The notes under the pieces: generated by a model
Database searches by the model: none
The model's input: the letters and a program-made list of their open reading frames with translations, nothing else
What the model was told of the DNA's origin: nothing
Shown here: positions 11,810 through 23,713 of the stretch, piece after piece
Position numbering within the stretch: position 1 is the stretch's first letter
Layout: the number at the start of each line of letters is the position of its first letter
Program-made: the position numbers and the translations under genes
NCBI GenBank assembly: GCA_934047225.1
Contig: OW203988.1
Span: 11,566,229-11,630,228 of the forward strand
Length of the DNA: 64,000 nt
Direction: 5' to 3'
Source: Ypsolopha sequella
Taxonomy: Eukaryota > Arthropoda > Insecta > Lepidoptera > Ypsolophidae

Positions 11810-11992
11810 AAGTCATACACAACAAAATTACAAGAGTGCATGCATCATTGAAATTTAATCAACAAAGCAAATTGCACGTTTTATTAGTGTATGATAACGA
11901 AATTCACATTAAAAATTGTACTTAATAGATGTAAAAACGGAAAAATATTTTTCCTTAGTTTAATATGAAAGTTTTTGTTTGTAGTATGTTAT

Positions 11993-12408
11993 TAGGTCTT
12001 TACATATGAAATTGCCGTTTTCTGTAGATAATTTGAAGGAAACTCAATTTTCAGTATTTTTGCATTTTTCTTAGGAATAACAAACCCAAATTATGTAATT
12101 TCTTATGTGTATGAATGAGACAACATTAGGCTAACAGCAACATTAACTTAATTTTTGAAAGTGTCAGCTGTAAAAATTATTACGAATCTTATCATGGAAA
12201 TGGATGGCATTTAGGTCGAACTGTTTTTGAAGATTTAATTTTTATAATCAAACTGACAATAAAAAAAAAATCAATACGTGGACGTACAACATTGAAATCA
12301 ACGTTCAAATAAAAAACAAATAATTGAAATATGTAGCTATTGAATTACAGGAATTATGAACTCAAGAATCTTTAAGAAAATTTCTGCAATTTCATATGTA
12401 AAGAACTA
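11993..12408. mobile_element. TIR element (MITE), family T copy 1
   Basis: TAGGTCTTTACATATGAAAT at the left is mirrored by ATTTCATATGTAAAGA at the right, with TA at the outer edges as for Tc1/mariner-type target sites. A full copy lies at 57514-57916 and a 3' half at 62961-63124. It sits just upstream of the secreted-protein promoter and 20 bp from the donor of the candidate exon at 12428. Confidence 0.72.
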
Positions 12409-12427
12409 TAATTGTTGTTAGACTTAC

Positions 12428-12489
12428 GAGCAGCAAAAGCAGATCCTGTGTGAACATCTTTCATTACAGAGACAAGCTTCAGTGGGATC
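12428..12489 (-). CDS. Candidate internal exon, Cys-rich (uncertain)
   Basis: On the minus strand a strong acceptor (GATTTCTTTCAG) is followed by 62 nt and a consensus donor (GTAAGTC). One frame is open and reads DPTEACLCNERCSHRICFCC, seven Cys in about 20 residues. It lies 0.7 kb upstream of the secreted-protein ATG on the same strand. It could be an exon of a gene extending to higher coordinates, an alternative upstream exon of that gene, or chance. No partner exon was found. Confidence 0.3.
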
Positions 12490-12633
12490 CTGAAAGAAAT
12501 CAGAAAAATAATATTAATTAATTTGACAATATTTTTTTTTGATTGATTAGGTTTGACGAAGGTGTCAATATTTTAAGTACCTATTTTATTGCACTCAACG
12601 GTAAACGAATATAGATAAATATAAATATATCAT

Positions 12634-12732
12634 CACGACGTGAATCCTAGAGGGTGAGTTAGAGGTGTTCCGAGTGTGAACTGTGAAATGAAGTCACGGT
12701 CCATACACGGAACACCCGCCCCGAATATAATC
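12634..12732 (-). mobile_element. SINE family E fragment
   Basis: CATCACGACGTGAATCC..GAGGTG..GTGAACTGTGAAATG matches the tail of the SINE at 18083-18441. No tRNA-like head is present. Confidence 0.55.
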
Positions 12733-12846
12733 AGTAAACGAATATATTGGTAATATACTGAAGATATAATTCAATATTTATATTCATTATCTTACAAAAT
12801 CTAAGCCTGCATTGAATAGTAAGCCTAACTACATATACTCACGCGC

Positions 12847-12935
12847 TAGTGGCGTGCATAGAACTTTTTTCCGGAAAACCAATCAGAAGGTCAAGTTTGA
12901 CGATTAAAAAATTTGAAAAAATTTAAATAACAGTT
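12847..12935. mobile_element. Fragment of a hAT MITE
   Basis: AGTGGCGTGCATAGAACTTT, then TTCCGGAAAACCAATCAGAAGGTCAAG, matches the left end of the complete hAT MITE at 15959-16207. The right end is missing. Confidence 0.6.
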
Positions 12936-14640
12936 ACTAGTCATACAAGTTCTTCTATTCCGGGTACTTTTGACATAGCTCTTCTTCAGTACCTATGTCG
13001 CCAATTTGGTCAGCATACTAAACCTAAATCTTATATTAAGGGGCAGGTAGTTGCTAACGACCTTGAGTTGACTTGTGTCGGTACAAATATCGACAGAAAC
13101 TTTATTGAAATAACGTTCATATCAGCTCATTACCACGTCGTAGGGTCTCCGGATAGTGCAAAATAGAGGAAAATAATACTTTTCATACGGACGCGATGGA
13201 CGGAAAAAAAAATCCATAGATTATTTTTCCAAGCAATATTTTCCTTGTGTTTTAGTGTAAGAACCATACAAATACTACTAGTGATTTCAAAGAAATGCCC
13301 AATTTTACTTAATTTTACTCTAAAAACAGCTTGACTTTGAACAAAATTTTCATACCGTTCTTTTAACGCAACAACAATTTTCAGAAAACAATTTTATTTT
13401 GATGTTCATTTCAATATTATTGTTTCTTAGATTTTCCTCTGTTGATATTTAACCATATCGCTTTGTTACACCTCATTAATCTCTATTATTGCGTATATAT
13501 ATACCACATAAACCTACAACTTTATCATAATATTCATATATCCTAACGACATACACCGTGATATAAGTACATACATTATATGTAATTATATACAACTAAT
13601 AATGCATGCAATATATATATATATATAATACAATACATAATATAATATTAATAATAAATAAGTATTTTATTTTAATAAAACAAAAATATTAATTATTAAA
13701 AATAGCACCGGGCGCCCTCTGGCGAAAACTAAATATAAGATCCCATAGAACGGAGATATTCTAGTATGGGATTAAATTAAATGTGTATATTATTTATGTG
13801 CTAAGTTAGTTTTGACTTTTTGTTTTTTTTTTCTTGTATTTAACACTAGGTTTAAAAAAATGTAAAACTAACACTTTTAAGGAAATAAATTATGTCTTAT
13901 GTCTTATACTTTAAATATCACTACATTTTTTTATTTCTCATTTAAGAGAAATATCTTTATCAGTAAGAGTAATTTTCGGATGGCGCTGAAAGAGGCACTT
14001 CCAAAGGTTCTCATAGTACATCGGCGCGAACAATTCGCAACTGCTCTACATTTGACAAGGTTACTCGTGGGTGTTCGGCTCTCCTCGGCCACATGCGTAC
14101 ACGCACGACATTGAGCTAGCATACCGATGAGGATATTACTTGTCAGTTTTTAGGGTTCCGTCAAACAATCCGAAACTTTTAAAACGAAGACTACGTCTGT
14201 CTGTCTATTTGTCTATCTGGCTAAGGCATTACTTTCGAATAGTCTAGCAGCTAGACTCTAGCTGATTGAGCTGAAAGTGTAGGATAGGGAATTAGATTAA
14301 AAAACCGAAAAAAATAAGATTGAAATGTAGTGCTTTACATTTTTACAATATTTTCATTATTGTCTAGCAGCAAACACTACGTAGTACAAATACTTGTAAA
14401 ATAATAATTAATTTTGGTAACAGATTTAGATAACACCTACGATGACGGAACCCTACATAGTGTACGCACTTTACCAATTATTTAACCGGTTGCAAATCTA
14501 TGTTATTGTTCATGCTGGTATTTTTACCTGCCTGTACTCGTGCTTTGTGACAAATTCAGCAAAAGTAGTATGTATTTGCGAAAAATATAAAAAAATAAAC
14601 TATATTTTTTTTTTTACCGACGTATAATAACGAGTTGATA
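12936..14640. other. Intergenic; small repeats only
   Basis: A short dispersed repeat at 13069-13127 (TGTGTCGGTACAAATATCGA .. AATAACGTTCATATCAGC) recurs inverted at about 52976-53033. (AT)n tracts lie at 13611-13627. Around 14145-14225 an AGGGTTCCGTCAAA..GTCTGTCTGTC segment belongs to a widespread repeat also seen at 18720-18815 and 31080-31170. No gene is seen. Confidence 0.45.
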
Positions 14641-14902
14641 TACAACGTGTAACAGAAAGGTGTGGTCATTTTGAAGAGTTTATTCAGTCAATGATATAGA
14701 ACAACTTTTACTATGGAACCAATCTGAATAACGAAACAAAACAAAAAAATTACTGCTTCTGCACTGCCGTGCTGCTCGGCCGAAATGTATAGAAGAGCAG
14801 ATTATTTTTCGTCATTTCAAGTTTAGTTCCATAGTAAAAGTTGCTCTTTACCATTGAATTAATAAGTTCTTCAAATACGACCAAACTTCTGTTACACGTT
14901 TT
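14641..14902. mobile_element. Palindromic MITE, family F copy 1
   Basis: TACAACGTGTAACAGAAAGG at the left is mirrored by CTTCTGTTACACGTTTTACA at the right. The inner arms ACTTTTACTATGGAACCA and AGTTCCATAGTAAAAGTTG pair. Other copies: 18941-19208 and 54533-54776. Confidence 0.75.
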
Positions 14903-14995
14903 ACATGATTTATCAATAATTACAGTTAATTTTTAATACAACGCTTTTTTTTACTTATATTAATAGAATTGAAAAGAGAGACGTTAATTTATGCA

Positions 14996-15550
14996 CCCAA
15001 ATGTATGCTGGAAGCTTGGTAAGTAGTCAGTATTATCCATCCATCTATCAGCCTAGTTCGTCCACTGCTGGACATAAGCCTTTCCAGGACTTTGCCACTC
15101 CCGGCGGTCATCCTGGAAGAACTGCCCATACTCACACACGCTGGGCAGGCGGATTGATGAGTGCGGTGCCGGAACCCTCGCACCAGTGACGCCGCTGCCC
15201 GTCACCAGTCTGTTCCATATAAGGCCCGGCTATTAGGGATGGATATACCGCCATCCATCGGTCCCAGGCATGGTGGGCCTCCTGGTTTTTTGCCTGTGAG
15301 CTGTCCTCTTACTCTCCCCCGAATTACTTCGAGAGGGTCTCCAAGTAAGATGGTGGTACCTCCACAGTTGAGCCCGGCATCAGCTCTACCAGTTGTTAGT
15401 CAGTATCATGGACCGATAACTCTTTTTTCTGATTTGCGTTTGTAGGGAAAACGAAAAAAATAATTCAAGAGTTTCACCAAAAGGGTAGTTTTATACTGAG
15501 CACTTACCGAATCTTCAGTATGAATTTGTCTGCATAAATTAATATCAACT
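14996..15550. mobile_element. Degraded family C-like MITE interrupted by an RTE-tailed element
   Basis: ATGCTGGAAGCTTGGTAAGT..AGTCAGTATTAT at the left and GAGCACTTACCGAATCTTCA..TATGAATTTG at the right are decayed family C arms. They are split by the element at 15031-15393. TTAGTCAGTATCATGGACCG after the insert resembles the sequence before it. Confidence 0.5.
15031..15393 (-). mobile_element. RTE-tailed LINE/SINE, family D copy 1
   Basis: On the minus strand the element ends GTCCAGCAGTGGACGAACTA..GGCTGATAGATGG with an ATGG-rich tail. The other end reads CTGATGCCGGGCTCAACTG. Near-identical copies lie at 26511-26871 and 56990-57326, all in the same orientation. The tail equals the RTE 3' terminus, so mobilisation by an RTE LINE is likely. 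Confidence 0.7.
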
Positions 15551-15911
15551 TGTATTATTATTATTGTTCTTATTAATATTATCTTTTGCCCACGGCTGCT
15601 GCGCTCGCGCATTTGCCAAATGACAAGTTTTTAGGCTCCATAATTTTAGAGATTTCGCTTGATTAGACAGTATAAAATATTGTATTTAAGCCATGTCATA
15701 TACATATTATGTATAGTCATATTCAGGCAGACTATAATTGGAAATGCGTAATTGCATTCAGTCTGTTAAGGCGAAGTTCTTTTATAGAAAGTGTCATACA
15801 CAATGGGACATTGAACGATAGTGAAATTGTGTACGCTTTTTGAATGTATAAAAATGCGTGTGGTGCTGACTAGTCATTGAGAATGATATACTGGTAGTAA
15901 GTTGGTAGTTA
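15551..15911. other. Intergenic, nothing recognised
   Basis: No gene, hairpin or known repeat is apparent. Confidence 0.35.
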
Positions 15912-15958
15912 GTACATTACACCACAAAATAACCACTTACAGAATGTTTACTGCGAAT

Positions 15959-16207
15959 CAGTGGCGTGCACAGAACTTTTTTCCGGAAAAGCAATCAGAA
16001 GGTCAAGTACGACAATTAAAGAAATATGAAAAAAATTTAATAACACTTTGAAAAAAAAATTGTATGACGCCAGGGTAGGCACTGCCTACCCTAGAGTGAA
16101 AATTTTCATGCAAACTTTTTTTTTTCAAATTGTTGTTTAAATTTTTTATATTTTCAATCTTGACCTTTTGATTGCTTTTCCGGAAAAAAGTTCTGTGCAC
16201 GCCACTG
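15959..16207. mobile_element. hAT-type MITE, complete, with 8-bp target duplication
   Basis: The long inverted ends are near-perfect: CAGTGGCGTGCACAGAAC .. TTCCGGAAAAGCAATCA at the left, mirrored at the right. The identical 8-bp duplication CTGCGAAT flanks it at 15951-15958 and 16208-16215. It lies inside one arm of the foldback element. Confidence 0.88.
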
Positions 16208-16467
16208 CTGCGAATAACTAGCGAAAACAGGCGCACGCACACAGACGCGTACGTACGACGATCTCGAAGATACTCGGTGAATGCCAATACGAAATCTGTA
16301 TGGATTTGATTTTGCGAAACATTAAATAAATGTGTGATATGATGATTAGAATGAAAAAAAAAATTTTGCAAATAGTGAACCCATACTTCGGTATTTTCTT
16401 CACACCGAACACCGAACATGGAGGTGAAATACCGAACAGTTCGGTAAAAACCGAACAACTGGCAACC

Positions 16468-16682
16468 CTGGTTGTGAGTCCAAATTTTGCCTGAAGTACG
16501 ATCGTAGGGCTCACTTACTATCACGCTGGGATGGAATAATGAAATTGTAGTCACAGTCTGACCTCGTACACCCCAAACGTTGAAACCATTGTGGACTGTG
16601 ACTGTAATTTCACAGAGTACCTGTATACTCGAAAAAACGTCTGACACCCCTCGAGGATTAATGTCGTGATGACGTATTTTAG
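16468..16682 (+). mobile_element. SINE family E fragment, plus orientation
   Basis: TGAGTCCAAATTTTGCCTG .. TATCACGCTGGGATGGAA .. GTGGACTGTGACTG .. CACCCCTCGAGGATTAATGTCG follows the body and tail of family E. The tRNA-like head is absent. Confidence 0.55.
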
Positions 16683-17324
16683 GTTTTTTTTACCGTTACG
16701 CGGGCGTAATCAGAACTGCCATGGTATTTGGAGTACCAGAGTAAATATATTTAGAGAGTTGTGTTGTGAATTTTAGTACAAACGCTTCGATTCGAACTCA
16801 CATAGGCAGGCGCTTGATACTCCCCCGAACTTCGCTTTGCGTGTACAGCACGCATCTGTGTGCGTGAGTTTGAATCAGAACGTTTTTCTAAGATTCACTA
16901 CTCTATAAATTGATTTGCTCTGGTAGTCTCAGTTACAATTTAAGTACAGTACTTATATCTCACGACGACAGTTCAGGCTTGGTTGTAGTAGTGCCATGCA
17001 CGTATACGTTGCTAAAGTGTGAGTGAGCGCGGGAGACGCAATAACGCCACACTTCAGTAACGTATAAGCACAAAATAGGTACTACCAGAAGGCCGACCCC
17101 ACGACGGAGCGAAAACAGACGCACAGATGCATAGACGCGTACGTATGATGATCTCGGCAGAATTTCGTATTAGCATTCGACCGACTTCATCCGAGATCGT
17201 CGTACGTACGCGTCTATGTGTGCGTGCGCCTGTTTTCGCTAGTTATGCGGAGTAAACCTTCTGTAACTGGTTATTTTGTAGTGACGCACTACTACAACCA
17301 AACCTGACGCGTCGTCGTGAGATA

Positions 17325-18082
17325 AAACAACTGTAAAGGAAGCATAGATAGTCGCAAGATTACGTCATAACAGGGAAAGGAAACGCGGATAGGAAACTTT
17401 ATACATGTTGCGCAGTGTGTCGGTAGCTGTGGTTTTCTTAGCTCTACCGCAGAATTATCCACATTATAAAACTAAGTTGGCCGTACTAGAAAGATAATAA
17501 AGCCAATTCTAAAGGCTTTAATTTTAGTTTCAGTGCTCTCAAAACTAAAGTTTTTCCAAAGCAATTTAGTTTCTATTCTTAACACTAAAGGACTATTTTG
17601 CAATGAAGAAAATTTAGTTTTGACTGCACTAAAACTAATGTTATCGGTTTATTCATCTGCCATTTACTATCTCAACAACCAATAAAAAAATAATTCGCTC
17701 GGTTCAGGCTTTTGAATGTCTCGAAAAGATTGACCATGTGTGTGTCGTGGGTAGATCGTAAAATATGAAATCGAAAATCTTTCAACAACTGTCAAAAATA
17801 GATGCGACAACGAGCGGAGCGAGGGCGAGCGCGTTAGGTTTATATGTTTAATAAATTTGGGAAGACGAGCGAAACGAAGCGGAGCGAGGCTACCCCCCCT
17901 AGTCTTAACAGAAATTGCCGATAACGTTTGCCGGAACAAAAAAAAAAACACTTAAGTGGGGTAGGACTCGGGCCCTGAAGGTTCCGTATCTATAAATTGT
18001 TTAAAAGACAAACTTAATCCACTTGCAGTTATATACGACCAACTTGACATAACGATTCATTCAACTATTTAAATATTAAAAA
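17325..18082. other. Intergenic; repeat pieces
   Basis: 17497-17640 (AAAGGCTTTAATTTTAGTTT ...) recurs at 37779-37850. 17790-17895 is a family H piece (GACGAGCGAAACGAAGCGGA). No gene is seen. Confidence 0.45.
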
Positions 18083-18441
18083 ATTAAATATGTCATCACA
18101 ACATGAATCCCCGAGGGGGTGTCAGAGGTGATACCGAGTATGAACTGTGAAATGCAAGTCACAGCCCTCACTCGGTAAACCCGAGTTTCACCGACGACTA
18201 TTATGTCCCAAAGTGATGGGTGGTGAGCCCTATCGCCATAGTTCGGGCACAAATAGATGCTTTTTAGAGCATGCAGGTTTTCTCACGACGTTTTCTTTCA
18301 CCGTTCAGCAAGTGGTAAGTTTGGTAATACAAATACTATGCACATAAATTCCGAAAAACTCATCGGTGTATGCCCAACCGGGAATCGAACCTGGATCTCA
18401 AGGTCGAGAGGCCAACATTTACCGCCTGAGCTACCGCCGTA
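18083..18441 (-). mobile_element. tRNA-headed SINE, family E, best-preserved copy
   Basis: On the minus strand the head has a tRNA A box (TAGCTCAGGCGGTAA) and B box (GGTTCGATTCCC), about 40 nt apart. The body has GACTGTGACTTGCATTTCA-type sequence, and it ends with GGGGATTCATGTTGTGATGA. The cloverleaf-like part (about 18375-18441) is the pol III promoter of the SINE and not a tRNA gene. Confidence 0.75.
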
Positions 18442-18940
18442 TTTCAACTTTTTAAATAATGAAATTTAGGTATTTTCAGATTTTTCTCTATACATGTAGT
18501 ACCTAGACCTGAGACCTACCTACCTGTAAACGAAATGTCAAGTTTCTAAGTCAACTGGAAATACCCTGTAAGTTTTCATGGCCAGCAAATTTGTATGAAA
18601 TTGATTATGTAAAAGGCAACAACTTTTCTTGCGCTGAGTTAGACACTTGATTTTCTTACAGCACCATGGGGCCGTAGACTTACTTCTGTAGGAGGTATTA
18701 GTTTCAGCTTGATACCTCACACCGGGCCTGAACAAAAGTGTCGTGATAGACGGACAGACGGACAAAAAAGTGAGCTTATTAGGGTTCCGTTCTTCCATTT
18801 TGAGGTAGGGAACCCTAAAATGATCAAATATTTAAATAATATATAGGTATATAAAGCGAGTAAAACGTTAATTCATACGTATTTTAAATGAAATAGTTAT
18901 ATACTTATTAGTATAAAATACTGAATTCAATTTATGATAA
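18442..18940. other. Intergenic; GGGTTCCGT repeat
   Basis: About 18690-18815 (GACGGACAGACGGACAAAA .. TTAGGGTTCCGTTCTTCC .. AGGGAACCCTAA) is a widespread repeat also found at 31080-31170. The minus-strand open frame at 18538-18798 falls within it. Confidence 0.5.
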
Positions 18941-19208
18941 TACAACGTGTAACAGAAAGGTGTAATCATATTTGAAGAGCTTCTTCAGTCAATGGTATAG
19001 AACAACTTTTACTATGGAGCCAACCCTGAAATCTCAAAAAAACAATCTGCCCTTCCATACATTTCGGTCGAGCGGCATTGCACTTTTCTATGAAACAGTA
19101 AAATTTTTTTTTCGAGGTACTGGTTTTTCTTCCATAGTAAAAGTTGTTCTATACCATTGACTGAATAAGCTCTTCTAATATGGTTACACCTTTCTGTTAT
19201 ACGTTGTA
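18941..19208. mobile_element. Palindromic MITE, family F copy 2
   Basis: TACAACGTGTAACAGAAAGG .. and the mirrored CCTTTCTGTTATACGTTGTA bound it. The inner arms AACAACTTTTACTATGGAG and CCATAGTAAAAGTTGTT are intact. Confidence 0.8.
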
Positions 19209-19938
19209 TACAAAATTGACGTAAACAAAATATAAAACAATAATAATTTATATAATAATTTGCAACAGTGCTGATTTACCGTTAACCCTTTCTGTTATCA
19301 TTTTCAAATGAAGCACGTCTTTGAAGCATGTCTTATGTAATTAGATGAATTTGCTATTGAAATAAAATTTGATTTCGTCTAGCTTTGCTTCAGCCCAGCC
19401 CCAACTGGGACTCGTGAATTGTTCTTCATTTGTTATTTTTTATTACGACGTAGGAGGTTAAATATATGATTTAATATTGTGGATTTTACCAAATAATAAT
19501 TATATATAATATTACACGAATGAGTACTGTGATACGAGAAATTATAGATTTAAACAATGGCTTACATTACAAGATTAAATCTTTCTGCTTCGTACATTAA
19601 ACAATGTGTGAACACTTTTGATCTACTTAGTTCTTCAAACTTTGCTATAGGAAATCACTTGAAAATACTTCATTTTTTTTCCCTTACGGGCCCGTATACC
19701 GATGGTTGAACAATATTTTTTATGATATAAGTATCTTTTTTATGATATAAGTATCTTTTCTTTCATGAATGAGATGAGAAACGCTCGTGTTGTATGTGTC
19801 AAAAACGGGTTATAATTTTTTATACCAATGTTTCTTAATAATTTGAAGATGTAATTAAAAGGAACTAAATACCAATTTCTGTATGTTTAATTTATTTTCT
19901 AACAAAAATCCACAGCAATACAAAATGTGTTAACTTAA
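19209..19938. other. Intergenic, no gene recognised
   Basis: A short tandem duplication (ATGATATAAGTATCTTTT twice, about 19721-19759) is the only structure seen. Confidence 0.4.
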
Positions 19939-20110
19939 TAGTAGTTTATGCTACAAGGGCGAAAAGGAATAAATTACGAGGACGATTTAAAACACGAGCG
20001 TAGTGAGTAAATAAAAAAATAATAAAGCCCTAGGGCAAACTAATCGACTTCCTGTTCGGTTTTGATGCATAAAAAGTGGGCCTTTACGAGCACTTGCATT
20101 GAAAAAAATA
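19939..20110 (+). mobile_element. Family A structured repeat, copy 2 (internally deleted)
   Basis: The start TAGTAGTTTATGCTACAAGG and the end TTTGATGCATAAAAAGTGGG are present. The middle (about 220 bp of the full copies) is missing; the break falls just after ACGAGCGTAGTGAGT. Confidence 0.7.
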
Positions 20111-21668
20111 TTATTTGTGGATACTGCTAATAACGGATTTTACTATGCTAATGGTACATGTATTATTAGTCACTAGGAACAGGATAATTATTTCATTTTA
20201 TAACAATGACAAATACACAAAAGTCATCAAAACAGTGAAGGATGCACCTATATGAAGGTATGTGTGTTGTATATGAATAAGCGTGACAAGGTCTGTATGA
20301 GGGTGTGTGGGTGTATTTGAGGGTGTGTGCGTGTGATTCCCAATGAGTGAATGCAGTCACAAACTACTCGATAAAAAGTAAAAATCAAGAATAAAGAATG
20401 TGTTAATATTTTTGTTCTAACTATATTATATTATAGTCATTGCTAAGAAGTATGAAACAAAAAAATAATTAATATAATTGTTTTTTACAATTTAAAACAA
20501 GCAGATTTCTGCAAAAACACAAGAGATATACAATTTTTTTTGTTAAAAAATACATTTTTAGTTGTATCAAAAAGACAGCTCCTGTAGGATTCTTAACGTT
20601 TACGTAATTAGGTATTAACAGCCTCCTCAAAGTAAATAACCTCCTAGCCAAAATCTGGTACTTACTCTAGATCAACTTTTACTATGTGGGTATATAGACA
20701 CTTTCCACGCGGGTAAAAGCTAGTCAGTTATGTATGGTTATATTTTTGAAACTCACTGATTTCCCGGTATAAATAGAAGTCAATGTGTTGGCCCGGACCA
20801 CGAAAAATTCTAGTGTAAAAGTTTCATAGTGATCCGTTGATTGGTTGGGCACTTATAATCTAACAAACTTGTAATATTTTTAGTTCACCTTGAGTATAAA
20901 AATTCAGTCAAAAAGGAAAAAATATATAAAATCCTTACGGAAATTTCCATACGATACAATTTTAAACGCACAAGTTGAAGGCAGGCTGGCGCTACTAATA
21001 AGGTGCACTGGTTTTGCCTTTTTAGATAATTATAGGAACATTGAACTTCAGACTGTCTGTTTATTTCTAACAAAATGTGGTGTCAATAAACTTTGGCTAT
21101 TTACATTAATAACGGATAAAATAGTGGAATTTAGACTAATGATCGCTTCCTTTGCATTTGTGTCTGTCTAACAAAAATAAACATGCAAGAGAAGTAGTGT
21201 TGATGACTCCAAACCAAGTTCCATTTAGATTTAAAAATTAATAAATATTATAATAATAAATGAGTATTATTATTCAATATTCAATATTAATACATATTTT
21301 TACAGTTGGCAAGAAAAAAATATAGAAAAAGATGAAGAGAAAAGTTATTATGATCAAATTTGTTACTACATAGACTAAGTATAATACTTATAGTATAATA
21401 TTTAGTCTATGGTTACTACAACAATTTGATTTTTCATAGAGCTATTTTATTGTATTATTTATATAATTCTATGATGTTAGTCTCCAAAAAAGACAGCTTC
21501 TTACTACTACCCTAAGGATGTATGTAGAGAGTAATCGACTTGCGGACAGTTGTGGATGAAAGCAATATATGTCTTATTATACCCCAGCGAGGTTTAGGCC
21601 TACGATCTATGGGTTAGTAGGTCTAACGATTACTATTACCACAATGTCAATGAACTGATTGATTGAAT
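20111..21668. other. Intergenic, no gene recognised
   Basis: A GT-rich simple-sequence tract lies near 20264-20335. The 93-codon frame at 20890-21171 has no recognisable domain or splice context. Confidence 0.4.
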
Positions 21669-21984
21669 CTACTGATTGATTATAGGATGAAAAATTCGCT
21701 TGTCTGCTAGACAAAGCAAAAAAAAATATTGACCGGCATTTAAATTTTGTTTGGGGAAGAGATTTTTTTAAGCATGTCTCAAGCTACACAACAAAATTTG
21801 TACAGTGTAATAAATCAGTAATATGATCTACTGATGAAAAATTCACTTTTTTACTAGATGCAGCAAAAAAAAAAAAAAAAAAATTGGCCGGCCATTTAAA
21901 TTTTGTTTGGGTAAGAGATTTTTGTAAGCATACCTCAAGCCACACAACAAAAGTAGTTTAGTGCGATCAATCAGTTGATCATAT
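21669..21984. repeat. Tandem duplication, two units of about 157 bp
   Basis: Unit 1 (21669-21827) and unit 2 (21828-21984) share GATGAAAAATTC, an A-tract, CATTTAAATTTTGTTTGGG, AAGAGATTTTT, AAGCAT and CACACAACAAAA. The A-tract differs in length and unit 2 has an added GGCCGGCC. Confidence 0.7.
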
Positions 21985-23713
21985 GGTTTAAAAAAATGCC
22001 AGAATTTATAACAAAATTACATCAGACTAGCTAATCATGTTATTAGATAAACGAAACAGAGTACTTATTAAATTTATCGCATAAATAAAGCATGAAAAAG
22101 TACCAACTTCCGAAATAGACTTCGTAAAAGAGGAAGCTGGTCACTCAAGTGTTGCCAATAGTTGCCAATTAAGTTTTTAATTCACTAGTAAACTATCACG
22201 AAACTGTTCAATTTCTCATTGTAAAACAACCTTTATTTTCAGTCCAGAAAGATATTTACGGGACTTGGGTTTACGTCAGACTTATAATTCTTCGGTCAGT
22301 CAATCTAAATGATAAAGCGTGATGCACACTGCATACCAGGATTGTAACAATGATGAATTTACCCTAACATAATTGTTTATAAACATAATAACTGTTTAAC
22401 AGTGACATACTGGCCTAGCCACTTAGTTGAACAATTATACGAACATAAATTAATGCTAATATGACAATTATAAGATGAAGTTTGTCCTAGATATCTTTAG
22501 GTGGTGTGACTAGTTTTTTTAATGCTGTGATTTAGCACCCTTGCTCACGCGAAAGATAAAAGTTTTTATCTTTTCTCAATCAAGTGGAGATAGACTTACA
22601 AGCACTTACGCTACTTATACTTTGTACAGTCTACTTTGTACCTTCATATGATGGTGTTATATTTAATATATTTTGTTTTAAATATGTTTTTATAGTCATT
22701 TATCTACATATCTCCTGTATTGCTTTAAAGTAAGCGTATGAAAATTAGAAACTACTTAATTAAAGTTAATAACGCATGTAATTGGATAATTGAACCTTCT
22801 TAATTGCCATTTAATAGTAATAGTCACTTAAGGTTAACTTATGGCTTAAATTAAAATTTACCATCTCTCGGGGTTGTTAAGGGTTCGGGTTATTTGAGTT
22901 TAGGAGTGCGATTTTTTTTATGGTTTACTCTATTAGTTTACAAAGAGCTTTCAAAACAAAATACTTACTAAATGTCGATCAAGCTGTATCCAAACTTGAT
23001 CATCGATTAGTACCAAATCCACCGACTAATTAATAACCGAAAGAAAATTGAATTATGTCAAAGGGTTTTCAAAATTTACGAAAGCAGAACTAACACTTCT
23101 TTTATGCGGGAGAAAAGCATATTTCACAGCATGTCAGAGACTTTACAATGGGGTTTCTTCACGGTTTCCATTCCAAAACAAAAGATTTCGGAGACAAAAC
23201 TTCGCGCTGTCGTACTATGGCATCGGGTTAAAAGAGTCAACGCGTGTGGCGCACGCGGTGTTGTATCTGAGACTGGATGGGGTTTCCCTCCAAACCACGC
23301 GAGAGATAGTGGCCTTAGATCGTTGCAATCCATTCATACGGCTCCTTTACCACCACCGACTATTGCAGAAATAAACGGATCAGCATACAGGCTAGAACCA
23401 TAGCTGGAACTGTGCATCTCTATTCTCTTGTACCATTCACCTTAAGAGATAATCCCTGCGGTAATCGGTTGTTGGCAGCTGCGTAAGCTTATGCAATGCT
23501 ATCCTTTTTAGTTTTTCTTATTCAATTGTTGTGGTCACTCAGAGATCATGATTGTTATGGTTGGTTTATGTGACCCTTCGTTTTGCTTTTATTTGTATAA
23601 TAGTCTATCTACAAAGAACCAGCCAATATATAAAACATATAAAATTTAATATTAAATTCATGTAAAAGTTTTTATTATTTATTATATGTATTCCTATTAA
23701 ATTTATTTTTGTT
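21985..23713. other. Intergenic; one GC-richer patch open in three frames
   Basis: At about 23048-23403 two plus frames and one minus frame (23124-23333) stay open for 70-108 codons. None shows a domain I know, and they cannot all be coding. A retroelement remnant is possible. Nothing else is seen. Confidence 0.35.

Larger units (their letters stand above)
15912..17324. mobile_element. Foldback element cluster with nested hAT MITE
   Basis: The left arm (CACAAAATAACCACTTACAG .. CTAGCGAAAACAGGCGCACG .. GTACGACGATCTCG), at 15920-15958 plus 16216-16270, is inverted at 17170-17280. A second pair of ends, TATCTCACGACGAC..GGCTTGGTTGTAGTAGTGC at 16956 and its mirror ending at 17324, bounds an inner foldback. 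Further hairpins lie at 16781-16888 and 16986-17090. No transposase frame is seen. The 214-codon open frame at 16003-16647 only spans these repeats. Confidence 0.6.

Noticed and set aside
16003..16647. 214-codon minus-strand open frame, one of the longest in the window
   Set aside because: It runs across a hAT MITE, one arm of a foldback and a SINE tail. All of these recur elsewhere without the frame. No domain, start context or splice signal.
18375..18441. tRNA gene (A and B boxes present, minus strand)
   Set aside because: It is the head of a dispersed SINE whose body recurs at 3011, 6965, 12634, 16468 and 36760. No clean acceptor stem was seen.
23048..23403. Overlapping frames of 70-108 codons on both strands
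   Set aside because: Three frames open at once with no recognisable domain; more likely a GC-richer repeat remnant.
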